The notes beneath the pieces are model-generated. The model was not told where the DNA came from and did not search any database. It saw only the letters and a list, made by a program, of their open reading frames with translations. The position numbers and the translations under genes are program-made. DNA of 64,000 bases. Origin: Syncephalastrum monosporum B8922 (taxonomy: Eukaryota; Mucoromycota; Mucoromycetes; Mucorales; Syncephalastraceae). How positions within the stretch are numbered: the first letter of the stretch is position 1; every line of letters starts with the position of its first letter. Positions 39,019-50,500 of the stretch are shown one piece after another. The DNA lies in NCBI GenBank assembly GCA_000697355.1, contig JNEN01000765.1:62001-126000 (forward strand). Direction: 5' to 3'.

Positions 39019-41891
39019 TACACGAGTTTTCCGGCCATCGTTTGCTCAATCATCCCTTTACTTTTATTTGGTCTTGTTTATCTTATATTTGTGTGCTTAA
39101 AATGCCTTGTATAAGATAGCTTTATTGATGTGCGATGCGAAAAGCAACCCAAAAAATTGGAAGTGGGCTCGTAACCGTTGCCGTATCAGGTTGCTAAATC
39201 GCTTTTGTTTATACCTTGTCTAATAACTTTTCTTCTTCTATTCTGGACTGCAGTTTTCAATATCATGATTGTTGCAATTCATAGCCAGTACCGTTTTTAT
39301 TGCTATTGGGAAGGCAACTCAATAGTAAGGTAACTGCAGGCAGGATTTCAAAACCGACTTGCTGGCCGAAAACAGAAATCTATCATACAGAGGCAATGCT
39401 TTTTATACACATCTTGTCATCAGTTAAATTAATCCTATTCAACCCCAGAATGCATTTGACGTTTCATCCTGAGAATATATAAAACGAGAGTACAATTAAC
39501 GTAGCCATATGTCATGACTAAAACCTACATAGGATTTGCCAATATACTTTGGAAAGATATAGATACCTTTGCATTTGTTATATAAATAATAATCATCATT
39601 AGTTTATCCTGTTTTTCTCCAGTCTCTCTCTCCAGTTATTTGACTACTTTGACTCTTGTCTTCTAGCTCGGTCCTTTCGCCTCAAGCCCTTTGATTAAAC
39701 CATCATCTGTCAGGTCAACCCGTCCTTAGGAAAGCGGTCTATACCCATATCTGTATCTACTCAATTGAGACGGTTTGCTTGTCATGAACATCTTGATTCT
39801 GTCACTCATATTATAGCTACCGCCTAGTACAAGTACGACTTGCCTGAACCATATCCTATCGCAGTGTCACACTGGACTGGTCCCTGTCACTACGTCCTCT
39901 CTTTCAAATATGCCATTAGATTATGGTCGGATAGAGCATCTAGATCGTCTTACGAGTAAAGACCCATCTCACGTACTTTCCTGTTACCTGTTTCTACACC
40001 GACTTCTTCTACCTTGCCCCCAGGTCCTGAAGGATTCCTGCCTTGATCAAGGCTTGATTCTCTTCTATATCTGATATACATCAGCCACTCCTGTCAGTCC
40101 TGATTTCCTACTGCTTCCCGCCACTGGTCTTCCCGTATGTCTCTAGTATTACCCTTGTGCTGAAGGTCTTACGTAGTTTGTAGATTAGTTCCCAACTCTT
40201 GTATAAAGTGCGTCCCTACACATATTTGCATCTCTTGTCTGTCTTCGCTATGTTGTCTAATTTCTCATATCGACGTATGATGCCTAATACCCTATTCTAG
40301 TCTAGTCCTTGACTTTTTCTCCCGTCCAGTCCCCTCAACGTCTCCTTGTTCTTCTGACAACATACATTTCACTTTTTCCCGATCTTCATACAACCATCTA
40401 CACAAAGGCTACAAGGGTAAGCTCTGCAGTTCGTTACACACTACCAGTACGGCTGACGTTTATTTTGTCATTAGCGACCAGTTGACATTTCGTTCAGCGT
40501 ATTGCCTGTGGGGGTTTAAATTACCTGTTGGCTTTCGGTGAGCATTCAGGTATGACCTGATAATCCAGAGTTTTTTAGATAGATCTAACGGGCTCTATTC
40601 TATGTGTAGCAGATACAATGCACTTTGGACTCGCGACAATTATAGTAGCATCAATTCGTCAGCACCTGTATTGCGTGGGATAAGGTGTTGTGAGATTGCT
40701 CAGAGGCCTATCTCAGAAATTTCGCCTTCCTTTTTGAGAGCTCATGTTTAGGGGGAGAGGTGACCGGAAAAAAGGGAAGTGTTGAGTGAAATAATGAAAG
40801 AATCAAAGGATGACATCAGTAGTATAAATAACCCAGTTTCTTTATCTTCGTACACTTTATTCATTACATCGATATCTTTTTGAACAACTCATATCCTATT
40901 GTCTCCGTTGGAACAGCTTTCTCCATCGACAAGTAGAAGCCGCTATCTTTTTTAATTCCTCTGACCTTTATATAACCTTTTTCTTTCAACACAGAGACAT
41001 ACAGTTCCTATGATCTTTTAACCTTTTCTTTATTACCAATCTCGACGCGTCAAAACATCTCTGTGGTTTGACTGGTGCTCACACGAAAACAACACCAACC
41101 TATCAAACTCGGTATTCAGGAGCCTCAAATCCAAGCCAATCCACACTGTCTTTGTCAGCGACACAGGCGGGTCACAATAGGACTAAGCGCCAAAAGTCTC
41201 GAAGGAACATCCTATGGCTGTACTCAGTCCTAGATAAAAGTACCATGGAAGCGCCAATTGGCCGTCGCCCTGCTAGAGCACTGACAGATGGATGTTGGAT
41301 AGAGGATATCACTTGCTGAAGACTCTCGCCTATATGTACACTGTTGCCGGAGTATCATGTGCTGCAATGACGTCGCCAGGTACGACTATCCTCAACTGTG
41401 TCCGTGCGCACAAGGCTAACCTGCTATTGAAGCTGACCTTCATCTTGGGTCTCCCACATCGGTTCGGCGGACGGGAGTGCCATTTGGATCACAATAATGT
41501 GGCCGAAAGGGACTGTTTGTTACGCTGAGTGTCTCTTGACAGGAAGGATCATCTTAAAGACTTTCTTTTTCGTTCTGCTTCCAGTGGTACGTGGCGGTCC
41601 CGAGGCTTGTTTCCATCCTTTTCGGTCGTGTGCCTTGAAATGGCGGCGGAGGTTACTGGCAGCTGCAAAGCGCTTATTACATCCTAGTCTTGAACTGTGT
41701 CATTCGCAAAAGTCTCCCATGGTAGAGCGAATAAAATAAATAGACGTTACATGTGGCAGCCGAATGGTAAGAAGGTGTGCACAATGACTCCGCCACATGC
41801 TGCGAGAGAGTCCGTGCTGATTCTCCAGGAAAGTGGTTAAAAAGCCAGATTGACCCTAGACGTCCCTTTCATTGTTATTCCTTCCAAGAAA
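39019..41891. other. 2.9-kb region without genes, with an ORF desert
   Basis: Between about 39,480 and 41,070 no strand has an open frame of even 60 codons. The plus strand there is pyrimidine-rich. The right part (40.8-41.9 kb) is AT- and CT-rich and should contain the acetyltransferase promoter. No repeat ends or target-site duplications were seen. Confidence 0.45.
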
Positions 41892-43268
41892 ATGTCCGCG
41901 CTCGCCAAGCAACGTGCCGTAGGGAACCTGGAGAAATACCAACTCTCGAAACAGTTGACGAAATCGTATGGCACAGTCAACGTAACGTGTCTCCTGCAGC
42001 ATGCAGCCCGACCCGATGGCCTGGATACGGCCCCCGATGCATTGAAGAGCTACTATGTCGAGCAGTTCAAAGCTGCCCTGGAAGGCGTTGTCGCTGACCA
42101 TCCTGCCATGCGAGTCGCCGTATCCGAACCAGCGCAAGCGACGGCCCACTTTGTGCCAGTGACAGTCGACCTGGACCGGGTGATCCGGGTGAAAATAGCC
42201 GAATTCTGGGATGCACACGTCCAGGCTTCTCTTATCGCCGAGGAATGCAGAGAAGAGTTTGATCTTCACGATGCGACCCTCCCGTTGTGGCGGCTCACGG
42301 TCCATGCCCACCCGAGTCGGGCTGGGGAATGCCTGGTCACCTTTTCTGTTCAGCATGTGATCGGCGACGGTACCAGCTTGAAGATCTTCTGGCAAGACTT
42401 CCTCAAGCGATTGAATGGAGAGGCATGTCAGGGCCAGGGGCAAGAAGAGATGCCACCGGCCTTTGAGAAGCGCAATGGACCCAAGATGAGTGTGCTTGAT
42501 ACCGCGAGTTTGATCGGTCAAGTGATCGGCAAGAAGCTGCTGCCTGCAAGCTGGCAGGGACCGCCGACCTGGGCTGGCGACGCGTGTGCCACCGGGGCAA
42601 GCCACGATACGGAAGCCAGGGTGGTCAAGCTGGAAACGGAAGCGTGGGCAAAGGTGTGCAGGCGGGCCAAGGAGCACGGTGTAACGCCGCATGCGCCACT
42701 TATGACCAGCCTCTTGAAGGCATGGGCAGAGGTGTACGAAAACGCACCGGCTCTCGAATCGGTGACGCCCATCAACTGTCGCCATATGTGCGATCCTTTC
42801 GTGCCAGGCAACGAGATGGGCAACTTTGTGGGCAGCTACAACGCAGTGTGGAAGCGCCAGGAGATCCGAGACACGGATTTCTGGCTCCTTGCGCAGCGCT
42901 ATCAAAGCCAGATGCGTGCTGAGAAGCGCGAGGCTGCTAAGCAAGTCTTCCAGCTCGATTTTCTCAAGCCGTATCCGGAAGCGTACAGCCAATTCTGGCA
43001 AGACAAGCGCAAGAACCCGATGGGCCGTTCGGGCGGGCTTGAACTCTCTGATCTCGGCAAAATAAGCTTGCCCTCCCAAGAGAAGGTGGCATGGACCGTC
43101 CGCGAGATCTACTTTTGCCAGAGCGCGCAGATATTCACGACTGCGCTCGGGGTGAATACAGTGACGGCTGCGGACACCATGCATGCCACCTTCTGCTGGC
43201 AGCGGGGCGCGCTGCACGACACACAGCCTTTCATCAACGCCTTTCTTGCCCAGCTAAGCAGTTGCTAA
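41892..43268 (+). CDS. Alcohol acetyltransferase-like (AATase/condensation-domain fold) enzyme
   Basis: CoA-dependent acyltransferase of the fungal alcohol O-acetyltransferase group, related in fold to condensation domains. Single exon, 458 residues, start ATG 41892; the frame upstream has no ATG. The start [20 protein letters not shown] matches the family's typical beginning. The catalytic HxxxDG motif is in [22 protein letters not shown]-terminal block [14 protein letters not shown] matches the family's F/LExSNLG-type block. It is followed by [20 protein letters not shown]. No membrane segment. The acceptor (short alcohol, amine or sugar) cannot be inferred. Unlike most neighbours it has no introns and a strong GC preference. 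Confidence 0.8.
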   Translation: MSALAKQRAVGNLEKYQLSKQLTKSYGTVNVTCLLQHAARPDGLDTAPDALKSYYVEQFKAALEGVVADHPAMRVAVSEPAQATAHFVPVTVDLDRVIRVKIAEFWDAHVQASLIAEECREEFDLHDATLPLWRLTVHAHPSRAGECLVTFSVQHVIGDGTSLKIFWQDFLKRLNGEACQGQGQEEMPPAFEKRNGPKMSVLDTASLIGQVIGKKLLPASWQGPPTWAGDACATGASHDTEARVVKLETEAWAKVCRRAKEHGVTPHAPLMTSLLKAWAEVYENAPALESVTPINCRHMCDPFVPGNEMGNFVGSYNAVWKRQEIRDTDFWLLAQRYQSQMRAEKREAAKQVFQLDFLKPYPEAYSQFWQDKRKNPMGRSGGLELSDLGKISLPSQEKVAWTVREIYFCQSAQIFTTALGVNTVTAADTMHATFCWQRGALHDTQPFINAFLAQLSSC

Positions 43269-43435
43269 AAAAAGAAACACGGCCGGAAACCGTTCCAGGT
43301 CCAGTCCCTTTAGTTCTTTTCTGTACTACCCTTTTTGCACCTTTTTTTTTTCTTATTTCCTTATTTCTCGCTTCTCTCTTCCTTTACTCTTCTACTCTCT
43401 CTTTCTATTATTCTACGCTCTACTTAATCCCAACA

Positions 43436-44495
43436 ATGGCTGAAGAAGATTACGATTACCTCTTTAAGATTGTTATCATTGGTGATTCAGGTGTCGGCAA
43501 GTCGAACCTGTTGTCGCGTTTCACCGCAAGTATCCTGTTTTCTCCTCCAGAACTCGAGAACTGGCACTAATAATAAAAATACCGACATCATCGAACAGAA
43601 CAACGAGTTTAACCTCGAGTCCAAGAGCACCATTGGTAAGTCCCGTCTGATCGATAGATACATGGAATACATGAGCTGACGTGTGTATCCTAGGCGTCGA
43701 ATTTGCCACCAAAAACGTGACAATTGTAGGTTCAAAGCCTTCTTGTTGTGTGTGTGTGTGCGTCAGGCGGGACCTGGGCTGAGCCAGACCAAACTTTCTT
43801 TTTGTAGGGCGATCACCGAATCAAGGCACAGATTTGGGATACCAGTGGGCAAGAACGCTATCGAGCCATCACCGGCGCGTAAGTCTTTTCTTCTTTTTTG
43901 TGTTTGGAATTGGGGATACAGTGAGGGCATGATTTTGCTGAATGTATCTCACATGCATTCTCGTTCTCTCTTTTCATTCGTGTTTGTGTTTATGCTATCT
44001 TGACTGCAGATATTACCGCGGTGCAGTGGGCGCCTTGTTGGTCTACGGTAAGTATCCCTGAGGACGGGGGGGGGTGAGCGGAATCAAACTCAACGGGCCA
44101 TGACAGACATCACACGGCAGTCGTCGTTCCAAAACGTTGAAACTTGGCTTAAGGAACTCCGGGATCACGCGGACAACAACATCACTCTCATGCTGGTCGG
44201 CAACAAGTCGGATTTGGCAGAGACGTCGCGCGCCGTCACCACGGATGAAGCAAAGGACTATGCGTCTGAGGGTGAAATGCTCTTCTTTGAGACCAGTGCG
44301 CTCGATTCGACCAACGTCGATGTGGCCTTCCAGACTGTGTTTGAACGCGTCTATGAGACGGTTCCCAAGACGATGGCTCAGGACAATGAGGCTGGTAACC
44401 TCGGTGCACAAAACACGATTAAACTCAAGCCCCCGACGGCGGGCGGGGAGAGTGGTCGACAAGACGAGGCCAAGTCCGGTGGTGGTTGCTGTTAA
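43436..44495 (+). CDS. RAB11: Rab GTPase, RAB11/Ypt3 type
   Basis: Small GTPase for trans-Golgi and recycling-endosome traffic to the cell tip. The start is ATG 43436, after a C/T-rich leader. Five exons. The P-loop is [16 protein letters not shown], the effector region [20 protein letters not shown], switch [22 protein letters not shown], then LVGNKSDL and [10 protein letters not shown]. The C-terminal GGGCC is a double-geranylgeranyl signal. The first intron begins with GC (CACC|GCAAGT) rather than GT. Switch II reads DTSGQE where almost all Rabs have DTAGQE. Otherwise a complete, typical RAB11 of about 210 residues. Confidence 0.95.
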
Positions 44496-45142
44496 TTATA
44501 TAGTTCCAGGTTCCATGTTCCATATTCCATATCACACGCACACGCACACGCACATATATACAGTAGCTTCATCTCACTCCAACCCCCCGCCTGCTTTGAA
44601 CTTTCCATCGTTCGCTCTGTTTATTTTCCCTATACCTTGATACGCTTTCCTTTATCTTTTTCCCTTTGCAAATAGAAATTTGATGTATAATTTATAGCGC
44701 GTAAGTGCCGGGCCAGCTGTCTACTAGGGGGCGTGCTCTTCTTGCTCCCTTGCCTCAATGGAGTGCGGCGCTGACTTCTCTGTCCCCTTATAAATGGACG
44801 ATAAAGAAGTTAGCATGTGTGAGACCGGTTGGCCTTCGGAGGGGAACAGGTTGAAGGCGGCCGAGGTGGCAATTGAAAATGAGAACAAATAGACACAGGA
44901 AGTGCTTTTTCGTGCTTAACAACGCGGTATCTAAATACTACTTCTCAGTGACTCAGCGATCGATGAGGGCTGCCGTCCCTATGTAGAGGCCGGCATCCTT
45001 GGCGCTAGCCATGATTTGGAGCAAGGAGAAAAGCCCAAGACGGCTTGCCAGCTACAGTAGTTTTTTTTCTTGCATCTGTTGACATAGCTATGCATATACA
45101 GTATTTATTGTTGTATTGTAGCCACTCTTGCCCGTCGTGAGG
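44496..45142. other. Convergent intergenic region
   Basis: About 0.65 kb containing the 3' ends of RAB11 (+) and the ZnF-UBP gene (-). A (CACACG) repeat lies at about 44535-44552. No gene seen. Confidence 0.5.
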
Positions 45143-45523
45143 TCAAGCGGACGAGGATGCGGCACCAGCGATCAGCGGGGCCCGGGTGGGCGGTTCTTGA
45201 CCAAATTTGGCAATGTAGGCCGCGCGCTTGGTGCTGTCGAGGGTATCATTGGCGATATACGAGTCGCACGCATAGCACCACAGCGAGAGGTCGCTGTAGC
45301 TGAGACACACTGTGTGGCCCTGCTCCTTTTCGCAATGGCGTTTCATGTGACCTTGTCGGTACCGCGAGCAGAGGACAGCATCACACGTCAGACACTGCCA
45401 GTTTTCTTCGGGTTCGCCGCATTCGGCGCAGGGCTTCTCAACAAAAGGCTGGCGCGGTAAGTCGGTGGGTACATGACTGCAGTTGGTGATAGGTTCAACA
45501 GCAAACCCAATCTCGTCGTCCAT
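45143..45523 (-). CDS. Stand-alone ZnF-UBP ubiquitin-binding protein, HDAC6-like finger
   Basis: Single exon of 126 residues, start ATG 45523 (MDDEIGFAVEPITNCSHVPT). Almost all of it is one UBP-type zinc finger: PCAECGEPEENWQCLTCDAV, then LCSRYRQGHMKRHC, QGHTVCLSYSDLSLWCYACD and SYIANDTLDS. The zinc ligands (Cys and His pairs) and the residues that in HDAC6 hold the free C-terminal GlyGly of ubiquitin (ENW, SRY Arg, LWCY Trp and Tyr) are all present. No deacetylase or protease domain is attached. It is probably a reader of unanchored ubiquitin chains. Divergent from the Prp2 helicase gene, starts 160 bases apart. Confidence 0.88.
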   Translation of the reverse strand: MDDEIGFAVEPITNCSHVPTDLPRQPFVEKPCAECGEPEENWQCLTCDAVLCSRYRQGHMKRHCEKEQGHTVCLSYSDLSLWCYACDSYIANDTLDSTKRAAYIAKFGQEPPTRAPLIAGAASSSA

Positions 45524-45683
45524 TAGAGAAGAAAAAGACAGAGAAGCAGAGCCAGAAAGGCATAAAGACCAGTGCGGGCCCAAGAATTTATGAGTGTCAG
45601 TCGCAGGACGCCGCAGTCACTAGGCCGACTTCCTGTTTCGACCTTTTCTTGATCGTCTTGACCTGCTGTCTTACCGATCTACC

Positions 45684-48600
45684 ATGGATTTAAACAGATG
45701 GGTCTCTGACAATGCCATTAAGGTATGCTCCTCTCTCACGTAACCCGCTAACGGGGTTGGATCGACTGACGCACGCTGCTTGTACCTTGTCTAGTTATTC
45801 GGCATGTCCGAAAAGACCATGGTCGACTTCATTATAGCCACAGGTAGGCAGACCGCCCTCTTCTTCTATGCGCTGCATTCGCTCATACTATTTGCATTAG
45901 CTCAAAAGGCATCTTCGCCCGACGCTCTATTCACTTCACTCCAAGGCGCGGGTGCGCCCTCTGACAGCAACGCACAACGATTCGCATACGAACTCTTCGG
46001 ACGTGTCCCTCATAAACAGTCGAAATCAGCAGCGGCAGCGGCAGCAGCAGAAGCCAAAGCCCAGCGCAAACGAGAAGAGAAGGAGGCGGCCAAGCTGCGC
46101 AAGGCAAACGAGTCCTTCCGCACCATTCTCGAAGAACCCGCAGACACCTCGCTCGACAAGGACGAAGAACGTCGGCTGAAGAAGAAGGAAAAGAAGCTGC
46201 GCAAGAAGCGAAAGCAGGAGAGCGCATGGGAGAGCGATGACGATACAGAAGTCAAGACGACCGAGCGGAAGCGACGGAAAGACAAGAAAGGTAGGTCTCC
46301 CCGGGATGTGGGTGTTTTCTAGCGAAACAGAGCCTAGATGACTGACTGATATGTCCTAGATGCGGATGCCGGTGCGGAATCGGGCGCAGAAGAGAACAGC
46401 AAAGTCGACGACGAAGAACTCGAACGCCTGCGCGACATTGAAGAGCGTGATGCCTTTGCAGAACGCCTTAAGGAAAAAGACAAGGAGCGGACGAAAAAGA
46501 TGGTCGAGGACCGGTCCTCCAAAGAAGGCAGCGAGGCACGGAAACGACGCAACCTTGCAGACGACAAGGAGGCACGCTTGGATGCTCTGCCTGGCCTGCG
46601 TGAGCGCTCTCGACAGGAATACCTCAAACTGCGTGAGACCCAGCAGCTCGAGCTCTTGCGAAAACAGATCGAGGACGAAGAGTTTCTCTTCCGCGACCAA
46701 AAGCTGACCAAGCGGGAGCGGGAGCAGCATGAGTACAACAAAAAAGTCCTGGCCCTTGCCGAAGCGCGTCTAAACATTGATACCAAAGAGGACGCCTATG
46801 TGATGCCGGAAGACTACATTACCGAGAAGGGCAAAATTGACCGCAAACGTAAAGAGAGCGCGCTCTACAAGCGCTATGAGGAAGAAGACCGGTTTGTTTC
46901 AGAGCAGGACCAGTGGGAGCAACTCCAGATCCAAAAGTCGGCGGCCAGGGCGGCCGAGGAGGAAGAGGCCGCGTACGACTATGTGTTTGACGACGACCAG
47001 AAGATCGACTTTGTCATGGCCGCCAAGATGAACGAGCAGCAGTCCGAAGAGGACCGGGACCTTATGGAACGCATCGATGCCGCCGAGCTCAAGGCCAAGT
47101 CGATTGAGGAGACGCGCAAGTCGCTGCCGATCTATCAATACCGCGACTCGCTCATCCAGGCCATCCACGATTACCAAGTGCTCGTCATTGTCGGTGAAAC
47201 CGGCTCAGGCAAGACGACCCAGCTCCCGCAGTATCTCTACGAGGCGGGCTACACCAAAGACGGTCTCAAGATTGGGTGCACGCAGCCGCGTCGTGTAGCG
47301 GCCATGAGTGTGGCGGCGCGTGTGGCAGAGGAAATGGGCGTGCACCTGGGCGGTGAAGTCGGCTACAATATCCGTTTCGAAGACTGCACCAGCGACAAGA
47401 CGGTCGTCAAGTACATGACGGATGGTATGCTTCTGCGAGAGTTCATGACCGAGCCCGATCTGGCGTCGTACAGCTGCATGATTATTGACGAGGCACACGA
47501 GCGTACGCTCTCCACCGATATCTTGTTTGGTCTCATCAAGGACATTGCACGTTTCCGACCCGACCTCAAGCTCCTCATCTCGAGTGCAACCATGAACGCG
47601 CAAAAGTTTTCCGAGTTCTTTGACGACGCACCCATCTTTAATATTCCGGGCCGCCCTTACCCGGTCGAGATCTATTACACCAAGGCGCCCGAAGCTAATT
47701 ATTTGCGCGCTGCTATTACACAAGTCCTCACGATTCATGTCACCCAAGGCCGAGGCGATATTCTTGTCTTTTTGACCGTAAGTCGTATCCGGGTGCCTTT
47801 ATAATCCTCATCTGCTCACGCGCGCGAATATGGAATAGGGTCAAGATGAAATCGAAGCGGCTCAGGAAGGCCTCACCCAAGCCTGTAAAGCGCTTGGCAG
47901 TAAGATCGGCGAGCTCATTATCTGTCCCATCTACGCCAATCTGCCGTCCGACATGCAGTCGCGCATTTTCGAGACGACACCCGAGGGCGCGCGCAAGGTG
48001 ATTCTGGCGACCAACATTGCCGAGACGTCCATCACCGTCGACGGCGTCTCTTTCGTGATTGACCCGGGTTACGGCAAGCAAAAGTCGTTCAATTCTCGGA
48101 CGGGCATGGAAGCGCTGACGGTCACGCCCTGCTCGCGAGCCTCTGCGACACAGCGCGCCGGTCGTGCTGGACGTACCGGCCCAGGCAAATGCTTCCGTCT
48201 CTACACCCAGTGGGCGTTCTACAATGAAATGGATGAAAACACCACTCCCGAGATCCAGCGTGTCAATCTGTCCAATGTTGTACTTTTACTCAAGGTAAGA
48301 CACCCTCCCCCCTCCTCTCTCCCCAATTTCTTTGATATCAGAGGATAGGCTTACTCATTCGGCTGTGCTTAGAGCTTGGGTATCAACGATTTGCTCAACT
48401 TTGATTTCTTGGACCCGCCCATGGAAGATACCCTGATCCGTGCATGCAGTCAATTGTACGCACTTGGCGCATTTAATGACCGTGGCGAGTTGACCAAGCT
48501 GGGACGTCGTATGGCTGAATTTCCGATGGATCCAACCCTATCCAAAGCCATCGTGGCATCTGAGAAGTATGGATGTACCGAAGAAGTCGTCTCCATCTGT

Positions 48601-49265
48601 GCCATGCTGTCCGAACAGAGCTCCCTTTTGTATCGTCCCAAAGACAAGAAGTTGCTGGCCGACACAGCTCACCAGAACCTCGTCGCCGCCGGCGGCGACC
48701 ATCTGACGCTGCTCAACATTTGGAACCAGTGGGTGGAGACGGACTACTCGATCCAGTGGTGTTACGAAAACTTCATTCAGCACCGGACGCTGGACCGCGT
48801 CCGCAACGTCCGTGATCAGCTTGTGCAGCTGCTGGATCGTGTGGAGGTACCGCTGATCAGCAATCCCAACCCGGCCGACATTATTCCCATCCAAAAAGCC
48901 ATCACGTCTGGATTCTTCTTTAACGCTGCACGGTTGAACCGGTCGGGCGAATCGTACCGCACCGTCAAGCAAAACCAGACCGTCCACATCCACCCCAGCA
49001 GCAGTATGCTGGAAAAGAAACCCAAATGGGTCGTGTACTTTGAGCTTGTGCTGACCAGCAAAGAATACATGCGTCAAGTCATGGAGATCCATCCGAAATG
49101 GCTTCTTGAAGGCAAGTGCAAACATAAGACAACAAAAAAGGAAGAAAGGATACAGGGAACTCATACATTGTTTTTAATGATACAGTGGCTCCTCACTATT
49201 ATTCGCAAGAAGACCTGGACAACCTCGACGATAAGAAGAAGATGCCCAAAACCAAACAACAATAG
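45684..49265 (+). CDS. PRP2: Pre-mRNA-splicing ATP-dependent RNA helicase DHX16/Prp2
   Basis: DEAH-box helicase that remodels the spliceosome before the first splicing step. The start is ATG 45684 (exon 1 [13 protein letters not shown]); exon 2 begins [17 protein letters not shown] long charged region (Lys/Glu-rich, 46000-47000) precedes the helicase core. Motif I is [16 protein letters not shown], Ia [70 protein letters not shown], and [22 protein letters not shown]. Winged-helix, ratchet and OB domains follow (VIHIHPSS-type block: [20 protein letters not shown]). It ends at about 49265 after the exon with [20 protein letters not shown]. Complete. Confidence 0.95.
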
Positions 49266-49306
49266 TAGCATACAAGACAAAATAAACTAAAAAAATATGT
49301 AATTGG

Positions 49307-49741
49307 CTAAGTTGTCATCGTCTGCGTCGATACGGGCGTGCGCGTGTCCTGCGCGTATTCAGTGGTATAGCGCACTTGGGGAAGAATGTAGGCATTGCCA
49401 ATCCAAACCACCACGCCGGCTAGGAAGAGCAGAAAGACGATCATACCGATGATGCCAAACACGATACGACTGAGCCGAGCTTGGCGTTCGCGTCGCCGGA
49501 GCCAGCCCGAGGATCTGCAGGCCTCGTTTGGCTTGATGGTCTCGGCTGTGCTCAGGGTATCATCGGCCACCACCGTCCTTTCGCTGCTGTTGCTGCTGTT
49601 GCTGCTACTGCTACTGCTGTGGACAGTCTTGCTGTCAGTAGACGAGTCGGATCTCTCGATATCATACACATGGTAGTCGACATGGACTTGCGGAGGCCGA
49701 GTAATTTCACTCGAATGGCGGTGAGGGTTCGGATAAGGCAT
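49307..49741 (-). CDS. Single-pass membrane protein of unknown function
   Basis: Single exon of 144 residues from ATG 49741; the frame stays open upstream but the stretch from MPYPNPHRHSS is the likely protein. A Ser-rich, acidic N-terminal part with a HSSSSSSNSSNSSER tract is followed by a basic WLRRRERQARLSR segment. Then comes one transmembrane helix (FGIIGMIVFLLFLAGVVVWI) and a short Thr-rich tail. Charge distribution suggests N-terminus in the cytoplasm and C-terminus outside or in a lumen. It is convergent with the helicase gene, stops only 41 bases apart. No family recognised. Confidence 0.6.
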   Translation of the reverse strand: MPYPNPHRHSSEITRPPQVHVDYHVYDIERSDSSTDSKTVHSSSSSSNSSNSSERTVVADDTLSTAETIKPNEACRSSGWLRRRERQARLSRIVFGIIGMIVFLLFLAGVVVWIGNAYILPQVRYTTEYAQDTRTPVSTQTMTT

Positions 49742-50500
49742 GATAGTACTGTTTGCGTATAAGATGGTTAAAACAAGTGAAAAAAAGTGAACAAACAAAC
49801 ATGGATTCAAGTTCTACGTTGAAGTAAGAACATCACATAAAAAGTGGCAGCGGGTTCAGGTCCGAACTGCCAGGCTCGGAAAAATTCAAAATGGAAGGCG
49901 TCATTGCCATTTCAAGCATCGACTTCCAATGCAGCATGAAATCCCCGGTGTATCAAAAATCCAGGTTCATTTATTATATATGGATTGTTCTTCTTTGTGT
50001 TACAGCAAATATCATGAAGTGAATACTCTGCGATGGCATAATGTTTTATTATACATAAGAAGACATGCTACAAAACGCACCAGAAGTAAATTTGGTACAA
50101 TTTGGGGCGGAAAAGAGTTCTTCCAAGTATGCATTCATAAGACTGTAGTTTCTTCGAGGATTTCACTTGCTCAGTCTGACGCACTTCCGTAGAGGGAGAA
50201 GAGTTTCCTTCTTTGGAAACGGTATGAACTGAACAAACAAGAACAGTGCGCCGTCACCATCAGTAAGAATACAGCCGGCGAGACTGTCATGACTAGTGAG
50301 TGCATAGAAAGGTTCTCTCTGCGCTGTCTGGCGTTGACAGATTGGATTATTACATATCAGAGTAACTCTTGTAGACATGTATAGCGGCTGATACATAAAG
50401 ATGTCGTGCATGTGTTTGTCTTGGCGCCTTCGGGCTTGACGAGAAAATTAAAAAAAGATGTATGTACAGTTGATTTATATATGCTTATTCTAATGATGTG
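49742..50500. other. Intergenic region
   Basis: About 0.76 kb holding the promoter of the small membrane protein gene and the 3' end of the first Zn2Cys6 gene. No gene seen. Confidence 0.45.

Noticed and set aside
41856..43217. Open frame of 453 codons on the minus strand
   Set aside because: It lies exactly antisense to the acetyltransferase gene, has no recognisable domain, and is explained by GC-biased codons of the sense frame.
46334..46786. Arg/Ser-rich frame on the minus strand
   Set aside because: Antisense of the Lys/Glu-rich N-terminal region of the Prp2 helicase.
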